A stretch of DNA of 64,000 bases from Niveibacterium microcysteis (GTDB taxonomy: Bacteria; Pseudomonadota; Gammaproteobacteria; Burkholderiales; Rhodocyclaceae): contig NZ_CP071060.1 in the NCBI RefSeq assembly GCF_017161445.1, forward strand, positions 3,162,001-3,226,000, in the 5' to 3' direction. Below, in pieces: positions 22,222 through 30,617 of this stretch. The notes beneath the pieces were generated by a model that saw only the letters and a program-made list of their open reading frames with translations, was not told where the DNA came from and ran no database searches. Made by a program: the position numbers and the translations under genes. Within the stretch, counting starts at the first letter, position 1. Every line of letters starts with the position of its first letter.

Positions 22222-22229
22222 GCAACAAC

Positions 22230-22715
22230 ATGACAGACGCCGTCAAACTCGATCGCACCGACCGCCGGATCCTCGAAGTTCTGCAGCAGAACGGTCGCAT
22301 CCCCAACGTTGAACTCGCGAAGAACGTTGCGCTCTCGCCCTCGCCCTGCCTGCGCCGCCTGCAGCGCCTGGAGGAAGACGGGGTGATCGATCACTACACC
22401 GCGATCCTCAACCCCACCAAGCTGGGTTTGACGCTGCTCGCCTTCGTTAACGTATCGCTCGACAAACGTGCTGGCGAAGGCACCGACAGCTTCAAGGCTG
22501 CGGTGCAGAGCTGGCCCGAAGTGACCGAGTGCTACGCGATGACCGGCGAAATGGACTACCTGCTGCGCGTGCTCGTCACCGACCTGCAGCACTTCTCGCG
22601 CTTCGTGATGGACAAGCTGCTGCGCCATCCCGGCGTGCTGGACGTCAAGTCCAGCTTCGCGCTCGAAGAGGTCAAGCGCACCACCGTACTGCCGGTCGAA
22701 GAACTGATCGTTTGA
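22230..22715 (+). CDS. Lrp/AsnC family transcriptional regulator, probable regulator of hppD
   Basis: 161-residue regulator. The N-terminal winged helix-turn-helix is KLDRTDRRILEVLQQNGRIP, then NVELAKNVALSPSPCLRRLQRLEEDGVI. The C-terminal RAM (Lrp ligand) domain includes VTECYAMTGEMDYLLRVLVTDLQHF. It reads divergently from hppD and probably binds the two inverted repeats between them, sensing an aromatic amino acid or keto acid; that role is inferred. No Shine-Dalgarno is evident before ATG 22230. Its stop abuts the stop of the convergent DUF2062 gene, so the shared bases read TGATCA. Confidence 0.92.
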   Translation: MTDAVKLDRTDRRILEVLQQNGRIPNVELAKNVALSPSPCLRRLQRLEEDGVIDHYTAILNPTKLGLTLLAFVNVSLDKRAGEGTDSFKAAVQSWPEVTECYAMTGEMDYLLRVLVTDLQHFSRFVMDKLLRHPGVLDVKSSFALEEVKRTTVLPVEELIV

Positions 22716-23252
22716 TCAGGCCACCTCGCCTGGCATCGCCGCACGGCGGGGCGCAATGCCCCGCATCACGCCCCAGCCCGCCAGGTAGCCGATCGCGGCG
22801 GAGCCGCAAGCGATCAGCGCCAAGCCGGTGACAAACGACAAGCCGGCCCACCCCAGCGACATCCCCTGCCACATCGTCTGCAAGGCATCGAAACTGAACG
22901 CCTCGAGCCGCGGCAGCAGTGCCGCGTCGAACGAGGGCACCAGCCAGGGCAAGACCTCAGCCCCCAGGCGATAGGCCGCGAGATAGATCGGCGGCGCCGT
23001 AAGCGGATTCGTCACCAGGGTCGCCACCGCAGCAGCCATCAGGTTGGCCCGCAGCAACGCAGCGGCGAGCGCCGCAAAGAAAATCTGCGCCACCGGCGAC
23101 AGAATTCCGAAGAACAACCCTATCGCCACGCCCAGGCCGACGGTGTGCGGCGCCGGGCGCCACAGCCTTCGATCCAGCAAGCGGTTCGCGAAGGGGCGCA
23201 ACAGTCGGGAGCGCAAAACGCGCAGCGGCGAGAGGCGAAACCAGGCGGGCAC
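22716..23252 (-). CDS. DUF2062 membrane protein
   Basis: About 178 residues from a GTG at 23252. Family-typical sequence starts at FANRLLDRRLWRPAPHTVGL, then hydrophobic spans around AVGLFFGILSPVAQIFFAAL, LMAAAVATLVTNPLTAPPIY and a C-terminal pair including GLALIACGSAAIGYLAGW, so it is a small inner-membrane protein. The NPLTAPPIYLAAYRLG motif is characteristic of DUF2062. The frame is open to a GTG at 23384, but those 44 extra residues are cysteine- and arginine-rich, not family-like, and would run into the rbs promoter, so I prefer 23252. Function unknown. Confidence 0.75.
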   Translation of the reverse strand: MPAWFRLSPLRVLRSRLLRPFANRLLDRRLWRPAPHTVGLGVAIGLFFGILSPVAQIFFAALAAALLRANLMAAAVATLVTNPLTAPPIYLAAYRLGAEVLPWLVPSFDAALLPRLEAFSFDALQTMWQGMSLGWAGLSFVTGLALIACGSAAIGYLAGWGVMRGIAPRRAAMPGEVA

Positions 23253-23362
23253 GGTATGTCCAGGGCAATCAGCGTGTTCTTCTGATCCCTGCGCGGGGCG
23301 ACAAGTTCCCGAACGACAAGCCGCGCAACAAAGCCGCTTCCGCACTGCAGCATCGAAAGTCC

Positions 23363-23390
23363 TTGCCTCACGGAACGGATTCACTACACT
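23363..23390 (+). promoter_or_regulatory. Candidate sigma-70 promoter of the ribose operon
   Basis: TTGCCT (23363-23368), 16-bp spacer, TACACT (23385-23390), each matching 4 of 6 consensus bases. The expected start point falls inside the double palindrome at 23395-23418 and about 85 bp before rbsB, so a bound repressor would block initiation. Confidence 0.5.
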
Positions 23391-23394
23391 TCAC

Positions 23395-23418
23395 GCAAAC
23401 GTTTGCGCAAACGTTTGC
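23395..23418. promoter_or_regulatory. Tandem LacI-family operator, two adjacent 12-bp palindromes
   Basis: Two perfect copies of GCAAACGTTTGC lie back to back (23395-23406 and 23407-23418). The central AACGTT within a GCAAACGTTTGC palindrome is typical of LacI/GalR-family operators such as PurR/RbsR-type boxes. It lies just downstream of the proposed -10 and upstream of rbsB; the likely binder is the LacI-type regulator encoded at 27048-28058 in the same operon. Confidence 0.8.
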
Positions 23419-23482
23419 TATTACATCTGCGCTGGCGGCGGCAGCTCGCATCCGCACAGGCAAAACACCGAAGGAGACCCAG

Positions 23483-24430
23483 ATGAACACACGTCGCAGC
23501 ACCCTGAAGTCGCTCGCCCTGATCGCCGTCGCCGTTGCGCTGCCGTTCGGCAGTGCGAGCGCCGCGGATGCCAAGCCGAAAGTCGCGCTGGTCATGAAGT
23601 CGCTCGCCAACGAGTTCTTCCAGACCATGCAGGACGGCGCCAAGGCGCACCAGAAACAGCACGCCGCGCAATACACGCTGATCGCCAACGGCATCAAGGA
23701 CGAGACCGACACCGCGGCTCAGATCAAGATCATCCAGCAGATGATGGTCGAGAAGGTCGATGCGCTGGTGCTCGCCCCGGCTGACTCGAAGGCGCTGGTG
23801 CCGGTGGTCAAGGAAGCGATCGACAAGGGCATCATCGTCGTGAACATCGACAACAAGCTCGACGACGCGGCGCTGAAGGAAAAAGGCATCGTCGTACCCT
23901 TCGTCGGCCCCGATAACCGCGCTGGCGCCAAGCTGGTCGGTGATTACCTCGCCAAGCAGCTGAAGGCCGGCGACAAGGTCGGCATCCTCGAGGGCGTATC
24001 CACCACCACCAACGCGCAGCAGCGCACCGCCGGCTTCCAGGACGCAATGAAGGCCGTTGGCGCCAACGTGGTCGGCGTGCAGTCGGGCCAGTGGGAAATG
24101 GACAAGGGCAACATGGTCGCCAGCGCGATGCTGCGTGAACACCCGGATCTGACCGCCCTGCTCTGCGGCAACGACAACATGGCGCTCGGCGCCGTGGCGG
24201 CCGTGAAAACCGCGGGCAAAGCCGGCAAGGTGAAGGTGGTCGGTTACGACAATATCTCCGCGATCAAGCCGATGCTGGCCGACGGCCGCGTGCTCGCCAC
24301 TGCCGACCAGTTCGCCGCGCAGCAAGCGGTATTCGGCATCGAAACCGCGCTCAAGGCGATTGCCGCCAAGACGCCGCAGAAGGATCTGCCCGGCACCGTG
24401 CAAACGCCGGTCAAGCTGATCACCAAGTAA
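23483..24430 (+). CDS. rbsB: Ribose ABC transporter, periplasmic binding protein
   Basis: 315-residue sugar-binding protein. The signal peptide MNTRRSTLKSLALIAVAVAL ends near SASA before ADAKPKVALV. The mature part has the two-lobed type I periplasmic fold: VALVMKSLANEFFQTMQDGA, ADSKALVPVVKEAIDKGIIVV, FVGPDNRAGAKLVGDYL and GNDNMALGAVAAVKTAGK. AAGGAG lies 6 nt before ATG 23483; an open frame back to 23363 overlaps the promoter and is not used. First gene of rbsB-A-C-R-K-D. Ribose specificity rests on the linked ribokinase and pyranase. Confidence 0.92.
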   Translation: MNTRRSTLKSLALIAVAVALPFGSASAADAKPKVALVMKSLANEFFQTMQDGAKAHQKQHAAQYTLIANGIKDETDTAAQIKIIQQMMVEKVDALVLAPADSKALVPVVKEAIDKGIIVVNIDNKLDDAALKEKGIVVPFVGPDNRAGAKLVGDYLAKQLKAGDKVGILEGVSTTTNAQQRTAGFQDAMKAVGANVVGVQSGQWEMDKGNMVASAMLREHPDLTALLCGNDNMALGAVAAVKTAGKAGKVKVVGYDNISAIKPMLADGRVLATADQFAAQQAVFGIETALKAIAAKTPQKDLPGTVQTPVKLITK

Positions 24431-24438
24431 ATCCAGGC

Positions 24439-24467
24439 CATGCGGCGCGCCTCGTGCGCGCCGCATG
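24439..24467 (+). other. Strong intercistronic hairpin between rbsB and rbsA
   Basis: Perfect 12-bp arms CATGCGGCGCGC and GCGCGCCGCATG with a 5-nt loop CTCGT, starting 8 bp after the rbsB stop. There is no T-tract, so it is not a classic terminator. By analogy with hairpins after binding-protein genes in other ABC operons, it probably protects the rbsB message from 3'-end decay and reduces expression of rbsA and later genes. Confidence 0.7.
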
Positions 24468-24478
24468 CAGGACGCACG

Positions 24479-26038
24479 ATGATGCCCCCTACCCCACCCC
24501 TGTTGCACGGCACCGGACTCGGCAAGCGTTACGCAACGCCGGTGCTCAGCGATGTGAGCTTCACCCTCCATGCCGGCGAAGTGCTGGCGCTGACCGGCGA
24601 GAACGGCGCCGGCAAGAGCACGCTCAGCAAGATCATTGCCGGCCTGATTCCGCCCAGCGAAGGGCAGCTGGAACTCGCGGGCCAGGCCTACCGCCCGCAA
24701 TCGCGACGCGACGCCGAAAGCCAGGGCGTACGCATGGTGCTGCAAGAACTCGGGCTGGTGCCCACGCTCACGGTTGCCGAGAACCTACTGCTCGACCATC
24801 TGCCGCGCCGTGCCGGTTTCATCCGCCGCGATGCGCTCAACCAGCAGGCCGCCGCACAGATGGCGGCGATCGGGCTGTCCGAGATCGACCCGCGCACGCC
24901 GGTTGGCGAACTGGGGGTCGGCCATCAGCAGATGGTGGAGATCGCCCGCAGCCTCGTCGGCGATTGCCGCATCCTGATCCTCGACGAACCCACCGCTACG
25001 CTCACCAGCCGCGAGATCGAACATCTCTTTCGCCAGATCGCACTGCTCAAGGCGCGCGGCGTCGGCATCATCTACATCTCGCACCGGCTCGACGAAGTAC
25101 AGCAGATCGCAGACCGCGTGATGGTGCTGCGCGACGGCAAGCATATCGACACCCAGCCGATGGCCGGCATGACGCAGGATGACATCGTGCGCCGCATGGT
25201 CGGCCGCGATGTGCGTGAAGAACTTGATCGCGCGCGCCGCCCTGCCGGCAGCATTGCGCTCGAAGTGCGCGGCCTCTCGCGCGGCAAGTTCGTCAAGGAT
25301 GTGAGCTTCGACGTCGCCCACGGCGAAGTGCTCGGCATCGCTGGCCTGGTCGGCGCCGGGCGTACCGAACTACTGCGCCTGATCTATGGCGCAGACCGCG
25401 CCGACGCAGGCGAGATCCGCCTCAACGGCGAAGCAAAACCGCGCCCGGTGCGATCGCCCATGGAAGCGGTGCGCCACGGCATCGGCCTCGTCACCGAAGA
25501 CCGCAAGGCTCAGGGCCTGATGCTGCCGCTGCCGATCCGCGTGAACGCCACGCTCGCGCGCATCGCAGATGTCGCGCATCGCGGCTGGCTCGACCGCGCC
25601 CGCGAACGCAACACCGTAGAGCAACTGCGCGAAACCCTGGGCGTGCGCTGCAATTCGATTGAACAAGCCGTCGGTGAACTCTCCGGCGGCAATCAGCAGA
25701 AAGTGGTGTTTGCGCGCTGGCTACATCGCGACAGCGACGTGCTGCTGCTCGACGAACCCACGCGCGGCGTCGATATCGGCGCACGCGCAGACATCTACGC
25801 CCAGATGGATCGGCTCGCCGCCGCTGGCAAGGCGCTGGTGATGGTGTCGAGCGATCTGCGCGAACTGATGTCGGTGTGCGACCGCATCGCCGTGATGAGT
25901 GCCGGCCGCCTCGTGCGCGTGTTCGAACGCGGCGAGTGGTCGCAGCACGCACTGCTCGAAGCCGCCTTCAGCGGTTACAGCGCCGGCCATGCCAGCGCAA
26001 CGACCGAAACCCCTACGGCCGCCGAACATGTCTACTGA
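24479..26038 (+). CDS. rbsA: Ribose ABC transporter, ATP-binding protein
   Basis: 519-residue duplicated ABC ATPase energising ribose uptake. The first cassette shows Walker A GENGAGKST, signature-like GVGHQQMVEIARSLVGD and Walker B ILILDEPTATLT. The second has the degenerate P-loop GLVGAGRTE normal for this family, then signature LSGGNQQKVVFARW and LLLDEPTRGVDIGA. I use ATG 24479 after AGGAC; the frame is open further upstream through the hairpin. It ends at 26038, overlapping the proposed rbsC start. Confidence 0.94.
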   Translation: MMPPTPPLLHGTGLGKRYATPVLSDVSFTLHAGEVLALTGENGAGKSTLSKIIAGLIPPSEGQLELAGQAYRPQSRRDAESQGVRMVLQELGLVPTLTVAENLLLDHLPRRAGFIRRDALNQQAAAQMAAIGLSEIDPRTPVGELGVGHQQMVEIARSLVGDCRILILDEPTATLTSREIEHLFRQIALLKARGVGIIYISHRLDEVQQIADRVMVLRDGKHIDTQPMAGMTQDDIVRRMVGRDVREELDRARRPAGSIALEVRGLSRGKFVKDVSFDVAHGEVLGIAGLVGAGRTELLRLIYGADRADAGEIRLNGEAKPRPVRSPMEAVRHGIGLVTEDRKAQGLMLPLPIRVNATLARIADVAHRGWLDRARERNTVEQLRETLGVRCNSIEQAVGELSGGNQQKVVFARWLHRDSDVLLLDEPTRGVDIGARADIYAQMDRLAAAGKALVMVSSDLRELMSVCDRIAVMSAGRLVRVFERGEWSQHALLEAAFSGYSAGHASATTETPTAAEHVY

Positions 26039-27029
26039 GATGCCTGAGAAAACCATGTCCAACCCTGCATCCACGCCCGCCCTGTCGCTGCGCGGCAGCC
26101 TCGGCAACTACCTCGGCCTGGTCGTCGCACTGGTGCTGATGGTCGCGCTGTTTGGCTCGCTATCCGAGTACTTCTTCTCGGTCAGCACCTTCATCACGAT
26201 CGCCAACGACATCCCTGCGATTGCCGTCACCGCTGTCGGCATGACCTTCGTGCTGATCATCGCCGGCATTGACCTGTCGGTCGGCTCGGTGATGGCGCTC
26301 GCCAGCGCCACCGCCGGCTTGGTGATGCTGCAATGGCACTGGGGCCTGTTCCCGGCGGTGCTGGTCGCCATGCTTACGGGGCTCGTCGCCGGCATGGCGA
26401 ACGGGCTGATATCGGTCGGCTGGCGCCTGCCTTCCTTCATCGTCACGCTCGGCATGCTGGAAGTGGCACGCGGTTCGGCCTACATCGCGACGAATTCGCG
26501 CACGCAGTACATCGGTAGCGCGATCGACTGGCTCAGCGCACCGCTGTTCGGTGGCGTGTCGCCGGCCTTCATCATTGCGGTGCTGATCGTGATCGCCGCG
26601 CAGATCGTGCTCACCCGCACGGTGTTTGGCCGCTACATGATCGGCATCGGCACCAACGAAGAAGCGATGCGCCTTGCAGGGGTGGATCCCCGCCCGGTGA
26701 AGATCGCGGTGTTCGCCATCGTCGGCACGCTCGCCGGCCTGGCCGGCATGTTCCAGGCCTCGCGACTCGAAGCCGCCGACCCCAACGCCGGCATCGGCGC
26801 CGAACTGGTGGTGATCGCCTCGGTCGTGATCGGCGGCACCAGCCTGATGGGCGGGCGCGGTTCGGTCATCGCCACCTTCTTCGGCGTGCTGATCATCTCG
26901 GTGCTTGAAGCCGGCCTCGCACAGGTCGGCGCCAGCGAGCCCACGAAGCGGATCATCACCGGCTGCGTCATCATCGCGGCCGTGGTGCTCGACATGGTGC
27001 GCGAACGACGCAACCGCCGCAGCGCCTGA
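26028..27029 (+). CDS. rbsC: Ribose ABC transporter, permease
   Basis: About 333 residues with 8-10 transmembrane helices, for instance GLVVALVLMVALFGSL, AVLVAMLTGLVAGMANGLI and AFIIAVLIVIAAQIVL. The family loop IGTNEEAMRLAGVDPRPVKI and the GTSLMGGRGSVIATFFGVLII segment identify the RbsC/BPD_transp_2 family. Starts at 26028, 26040 and 26055 are all in frame; 26028 overlaps the rbsA stop by 11 nt and would couple translation, while 26055 has GAGAAA upstream. I report the longest plausible form. Confidence 0.92.
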   Translation: MSTEMPEKTMSNPASTPALSLRGSLGNYLGLVVALVLMVALFGSLSEYFFSVSTFITIANDIPAIAVTAVGMTFVLIIAGIDLSVGSVMALASATAGLVMLQWHWGLFPAVLVAMLTGLVAGMANGLISVGWRLPSFIVTLGMLEVARGSAYIATNSRTQYIGSAIDWLSAPLFGGVSPAFIIAVLIVIAAQIVLTRTVFGRYMIGIGTNEEAMRLAGVDPRPVKIAVFAIVGTLAGLAGMFQASRLEAADPNAGIGAELVVIASVVIGGTSLMGGRGSVIATFFGVLIISVLEAGLAQVGASEPTKRIITGCVIIAAVVLDMVRERRNRRSA

Positions 27030-27047
27030 CAGACAGGGTCCAGGGGA

Positions 27048-28058
27048 ATGGCAACGATCAAGGATGTCGCGCAGCGTGCCGGGGTGTCGGTCACCACGGT
27101 ATCGCACGTGCTCAACGCCACACGCTTCGTCAGCGAGGATGCGCGCGAGCGCGTCGAAGCGGCGGTGCGCGAGCTGGCCTATGTGCCCAGCGCGGTGGCC
27201 CGCAGCCTCAAGCACAACGCCACCCGCACGCTCGGCATGCTGATCCCCAACAACTCGAACCCCTACTTCGCCGAGATCATCCGCGGCGTCGAAGACTGCT
27301 GCTTCCAGGCCGGCTACAACCTGATCCTGTGCAACTCCGACGATCAGCCCGAGAAGCAGGCGAGCTACGTGCGGGTGCTGGCTGAAAAGCGCATCGACGG
27401 CCTCGTGCTGGTTTCCTCCGGTGTCGCGCCCAGCCTCGCTGCACAATTGCAGGCGCTGGCCCTGCCGGTCGTGCTCGTGGACCGCGAAGTGCCGGGGCTG
27501 GACTGCGATCTGGTCGAAGTCGATCACACCGCCGGCGGCGAGATCGCCACCCGCCACCTGCTCGAACTCGGTCACCCGCAGGTCGTCTGCATCAGCGGCC
27601 CCGCCGGCCTCACGCCCAGCTCGCAACGGCGCGCCGGCTGGAAGCGCGCCCTCGCTGCAGCCGGTGTCGCACGCCGCGAGGGCGACTTGGTGCGCGGCGA
27701 CTTCACCAGTCGCAGCGGCTATCTTGCGATGCAAGGCCTGATCGCACGCAAGACCCGGCCAAGCGCGGTGTTCGTGTGCAATGACGTGATGGCCATCGGC
27801 GCGCTGTGTGCAATCCACGAAGCCGGCCTGCGTGTCCCGGAAGACATCTCGGTCGTCGGCTTTGACGACATCGAACTCGCCGCCTACACCTTCCCGCCGC
27901 TGACCACCGTCGCGCAGCCCAAGCAAGCCATCGGCACCGGCACGGCGAAGCTGCTGCTCGAACGCATCGCGGGCGAGACCGGCGCACCGCGGCGCCTGAT
28001 CCTTCAGCCGGAGTTGCGCGTGCGCAAGAGCACCACGCGATATCGGCCCAGTACCTGA
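27048..28058 (+). CDS. rbsR: LacI-family repressor of the ribose operon
   Basis: 336 residues. The N-terminal LacI helix-turn-helix and hinge are MATIKDVAQRAGVSVTTVSH followed by VLNATRFVSEDARERVEAAV and YVPSAVARSLKHN. The C-terminal sugar-sensing domain contains GMLIPNNSNPYFAEIIRGVE, DGLVLVSSG, VDREVPGL and ISVVGFDDIELAAYTFPPLTTV. It lies inside the operon between the transporter and ribokinase genes and is the obvious candidate to bind the double GCAAACGTTTGC palindrome upstream of rbsB, with ribose or a derivative as inducer. Gap to rbsC 18 bp, to rbsK 10 bp. Confidence 0.92.
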   Translation: MATIKDVAQRAGVSVTTVSHVLNATRFVSEDARERVEAAVRELAYVPSAVARSLKHNATRTLGMLIPNNSNPYFAEIIRGVEDCCFQAGYNLILCNSDDQPEKQASYVRVLAEKRIDGLVLVSSGVAPSLAAQLQALALPVVLVDREVPGLDCDLVEVDHTAGGEIATRHLLELGHPQVVCISGPAGLTPSSQRRAGWKRALAAAGVARREGDLVRGDFTSRSGYLAMQGLIARKTRPSAVFVCNDVMAIGALCAIHEAGLRVPEDISVVGFDDIELAAYTFPPLTTVAQPKQAIGTGTAKLLLERIAGETGAPRRLILQPELRVRKSTTRYRPST

Positions 28059-28068
28059 AAGCCAAGCC

Positions 28069-29016
28069 ATGCCCAGCTATCCGCAGCACAGCCCGAACCG
28101 CCCGATTCTCGTCATCGGCAGCCTCAACATGGATCTGGTGATGCGCACCCCGCGCGTGCCGCAGGGTGGCGAAACCCTGTTTGGCCACGACTTCGCGACG
28201 CTGCCGGGCGGCAAGGGCGCCAACCAGGCGCTGGCCTGCGCGCGTTTGGGCGGGCATGTCGCGATGGTGGGGCGTATCGGCGACGACAACTTCGGCCAGG
28301 TTCTGAAGAGCGGGCTCGCCCGTGATGGCGTGCATGTCAGCCAGATCACCGTGACGGGCGGCGTGACCAGCGGCGTAGCTATGATCCTGGTCGAAGACAT
28401 CGGCCAGAACCGTATCCTGATTTCGGCCGGCGCCAATGGCCAGGTCACCGCAGGGGACATCGACGGCGTGGCTGCGCAGATCGAACAGGCGGCGATGCTG
28501 GTTGTGCAACTCGAAGTGCCGCTGCCCGCGGTGCTTGCCGCAATCAAGCACGCACACGCGGCCGGCGTGCCCGTGCTGCTGAACCCCGCCCCCGCCGCCG
28601 CCTTGCCCGACACGCTGTGGCCCATGGTCGACCTGCTCGTGCCCAACGAAAGTGAAGCCACACTGCTCAGCGGCGTCGACGTGAAGGACACCGCCAGCGC
28701 CGCCGAAGCGGCCGCCGTGCTGCGCGCACGCGGCGTTCGCACAGTGCTCATCACGCTCGGCGCGCAAGGCGTTCTGATCTGCGATGCGCAAGGCGTGCGG
28801 CGCCTGCCGGCTCAGAAGGTCAAAGCGGTCGACACCACCGCAGCCGGCGACACCTTCGTCGGCGGCCTCGCTGTCGGCCTCACCGAAGGCATGAGCCTCG
28901 ACGACGCCGCAGCGCTCGGCCAGGCCGCGAGTGCCATCTGCGTCACGCGAATCGGCGCGCAGCCCTCGATCCCGTGGCGATCCGAACTGACACCGACTGA
29001 AAGGGCCCGCTCATGA
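28069..29016 (+). CDS. rbsK: Ribokinase
   Basis: 315-residue PfkB-family kinase phosphorylating D-ribose to ribose 5-phosphate. Substrate loop GSLNMDLVMRTPRVPQGGET, PfkB signature 1 LPGGKGANQALACARLGG, and signature 2 with anion hole and catalytic Asp in DTTAAGDTFVGGLAVGL. LLVPNESEATLLSG is the typical N-E-x-E metal-binding motif. It overlaps rbsD by 4 nt (ATGA at 29013-29016). Confidence 0.95.
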   Translation: MPSYPQHSPNRPILVIGSLNMDLVMRTPRVPQGGETLFGHDFATLPGGKGANQALACARLGGHVAMVGRIGDDNFGQVLKSGLARDGVHVSQITVTGGVTSGVAMILVEDIGQNRILISAGANGQVTAGDIDGVAAQIEQAAMLVVQLEVPLPAVLAAIKHAHAAGVPVLLNPAPAAALPDTLWPMVDLLVPNESEATLLSGVDVKDTASAAEAAAVLRARGVRTVLITLGAQGVLICDAQGVRRLPAQKVKAVDTTAAGDTFVGGLAVGLTEGMSLDDAAALGQAASAICVTRIGAQPSIPWRSELTPTERARS

Positions 29017-29408
29017 AACGCACCACGCTGCTGCACGCCGAATTGTCGGAAGTGATTGCACGACTTGGCCACGGCGACATGCTGGTGATTGGCGACGCCG
29101 GACTGCCGATTCCCGACGGCCCGCGCCGCATCGACCTGGCGGTGAGCGCGAACCTGCCGCCCTTCATCGACGTGCTCAAGGCCGTGCTGAGCGAAATGCA
29201 GGTCGAATCGGCCGTGCTGGCCGACGAGATCGTCGCGCGCAACCCCGCCGTCAATGCGGCAACGTTGCAGTTGCTTGGCAGCACACCGGTGGCGCGCATG
29301 TCGCATGAAGACTTCAAGGCGCTCAGCGCACGCGCCCGCGCAATCGTCCGGACCGGCGAGTTCTCGCCCTACGCCAATGTGATCCTGCGCGCAGGCGTGG
29401 TGTTCTGA
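29013..29408 (+). CDS. rbsD: D-ribose pyranase
   Basis: 131-residue RbsD. It interconverts the pyranose and furanose forms of ribose so that ribokinase can act. Conserved segments are LLHAELSEVIARLGHGDMLVIGDAGLP (His and Asp of the active site), LPPFIDVLKAVL and the C-terminal GEFSPYANVILRAGVVF. Normal length for the family. Last gene of the operon; no terminator is obvious in the 72 bp before the next gene. Confidence 0.95.
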   Translation: MKRTTLLHAELSEVIARLGHGDMLVIGDAGLPIPDGPRRIDLAVSANLPPFIDVLKAVLSEMQVESAVLADEIVARNPAVNAATLQLLGSTPVARMSHEDFKALSARARAIVRTGEFSPYANVILRAGVVF

Positions 29409-29480
29409 CACACCACCGCTGTTGAGGGCCGGCCGGATCGGCGATGATGCAGCCTTCCAGCATCACCGCGGACCCGACCC

Positions 29481-30602
29481 TTGACGCGCCTGCTCCTGCA
29501 TCGCCGCATCGCTGATCTGCCCGCCGCCGGGTGGGACGCACTCGCCGGCTCGCAGCCCTTCCTGCGCCACGCCTTTCTCGATGCATTCGAGGCCACCGGC
29601 TGCGTTGGCGAGGGCACCGGTTGGCAGCCGATGCACGCCGCACTGCGCGACGACGCGGGCGTGCTGCTCGCCGCGATGCCGCTGTATGTGAAGACGCACT
29701 CCTACGGCGAATTTGTGTTCGACTGGGCCTGGGCTGAGGCCTCGGAGCGCGCCGGCATCCGCTACTACCCGAAGGCGCTTGGCGCGATTCCGTTCTCGCC
29801 GGTACCTGGCCTGCGCATCCTCGCGAGCGACAATGCGCACCGGGCAACGCTGCTCGCGGCGGTGATCGACGCATGCCGCGACGCCGGGCTCAGCTCCCTG
29901 CATGTGCTGTTCGCCGACGAGGCCTCCCTCGCCGCCGGCGACGCGCTCGGCATGCACCGCCGCCATGCGGTGCAGTTCCACTGGCACAGCGCGGGCGAGC
30001 GGAACTTTGACGATTTCCTTGCCCGCATGTCACACGACAAGCGCAAGAAGATCCGGCAGGAGCGGCGCAAGGTCAGCGCTGCCGGTGTCAGCCTGCGCTG
30101 GCTTGAGGGGCGCGACATCGGCGAGGCCGACTGGGCCTTCTTCGTGCGCTGCTACGAAACCACCTACGCGCTGCATCGATCGACGCCCTACCTCACGCTC
30201 GACTTCTTCCAGCAACTTGGCGAACGCTTGCCGGAAGCCTGCGTGCTGGTGATCGCCGAACGGGCCGGCAACCCGATCGCCGCCAGCCTGATGCTGCGCG
30301 ACGACGAAGCGCTTTACGGCCGCTACTGGGGCGCGCTCGAATACATACCCTGCCTGCACTTCGAAGCCTGCTACCACCAGGGCATCGAATATGCCATCGC
30401 CCGCAGGCTCAAACGCTTCGAGGGCGGCGCGCAAGGTGAGCACAAGCTTGCCCGCGGCATGGACCCGGTGCAGACCACGTCAGTGCACTGGCTGGCCGAT
30501 CCGCGGCTGGATGCCGCGGTCGGCCGATACCTCGCGCGCGAGCGCGAGGGCATCTCGCAGTATGTCGATGAGCTGGCCGAGCACCGACCGTTTCGCGACT
30601 GA
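29481..30602 (+). CDS. FemAB/GNAT-like N-acyltransferase (COG3146 type)
   Basis: 373 residues from a TTG start at 29481. The sequence resembles the large GNAT-related family annotated as predicted N-acyltransferases: FLRHAFLDAFEATGCVGEGTGW, the basic patch MSHDKRKKIRQERRKVSAAG, HRSTPYLTLDFFQQLGERLP, and near the C-terminus FEACYHQGIEYAIARRLKRF then GEHKLARG. Cytoplasmic, with no signal peptide. Substrate unknown; members resemble FemAB-type aminoacyl transferases. It converges on the chemoreceptor gene with a 15-bp gap and may be read through from rbsD. Confidence 0.8.
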   Translation: MTRLLLHRRIADLPAAGWDALAGSQPFLRHAFLDAFEATGCVGEGTGWQPMHAALRDDAGVLLAAMPLYVKTHSYGEFVFDWAWAEASERAGIRYYPKALGAIPFSPVPGLRILASDNAHRATLLAAVIDACRDAGLSSLHVLFADEASLAAGDALGMHRRHAVQFHWHSAGERNFDDFLARMSHDKRKKIRQERRKVSAAGVSLRWLEGRDIGEADWAFFVRCYETTYALHRSTPYLTLDFFQQLGERLPEACVLVIAERAGNPIAASLMLRDDEALYGRYWGALEYIPCLHFEACYHQGIEYAIARRLKRFEGGAQGEHKLARGMDPVQTTSVHWLADPRLDAAVGRYLAREREGISQYVDELAEHRPFRD

Positions 30603-30617
30603 CGACCGACGCAATCG

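Noticed and set aside
23253..23384. N-terminal extension of the DUF2062 gene to GTG 23384
   Set aside because: The 44 residues are Cys/Arg-rich, not family-like, and would place the start at the rbs promoter/operator; GTG 23252 fits homology better.
23395..23418. Tandem repeat considered as a CRISPR or attachment site
   Set aside because: Only two abutting 12-bp palindromes without spacers; location downstream of a -10 fits a LacI-type operator.
23384..24745. 453-codon minus-strand frame opposite rbsB/rbsA
   Set aside because: Antisense to well-identified transporter genes; low-complexity translation.
26160..28070. 636-codon open frame on the minus strand opposite rbsC and rbsR
   Set aside because: Antisense to two clear genes; His/Asp/Ala-rich translation with no domain, produced by GC-rich third positions.
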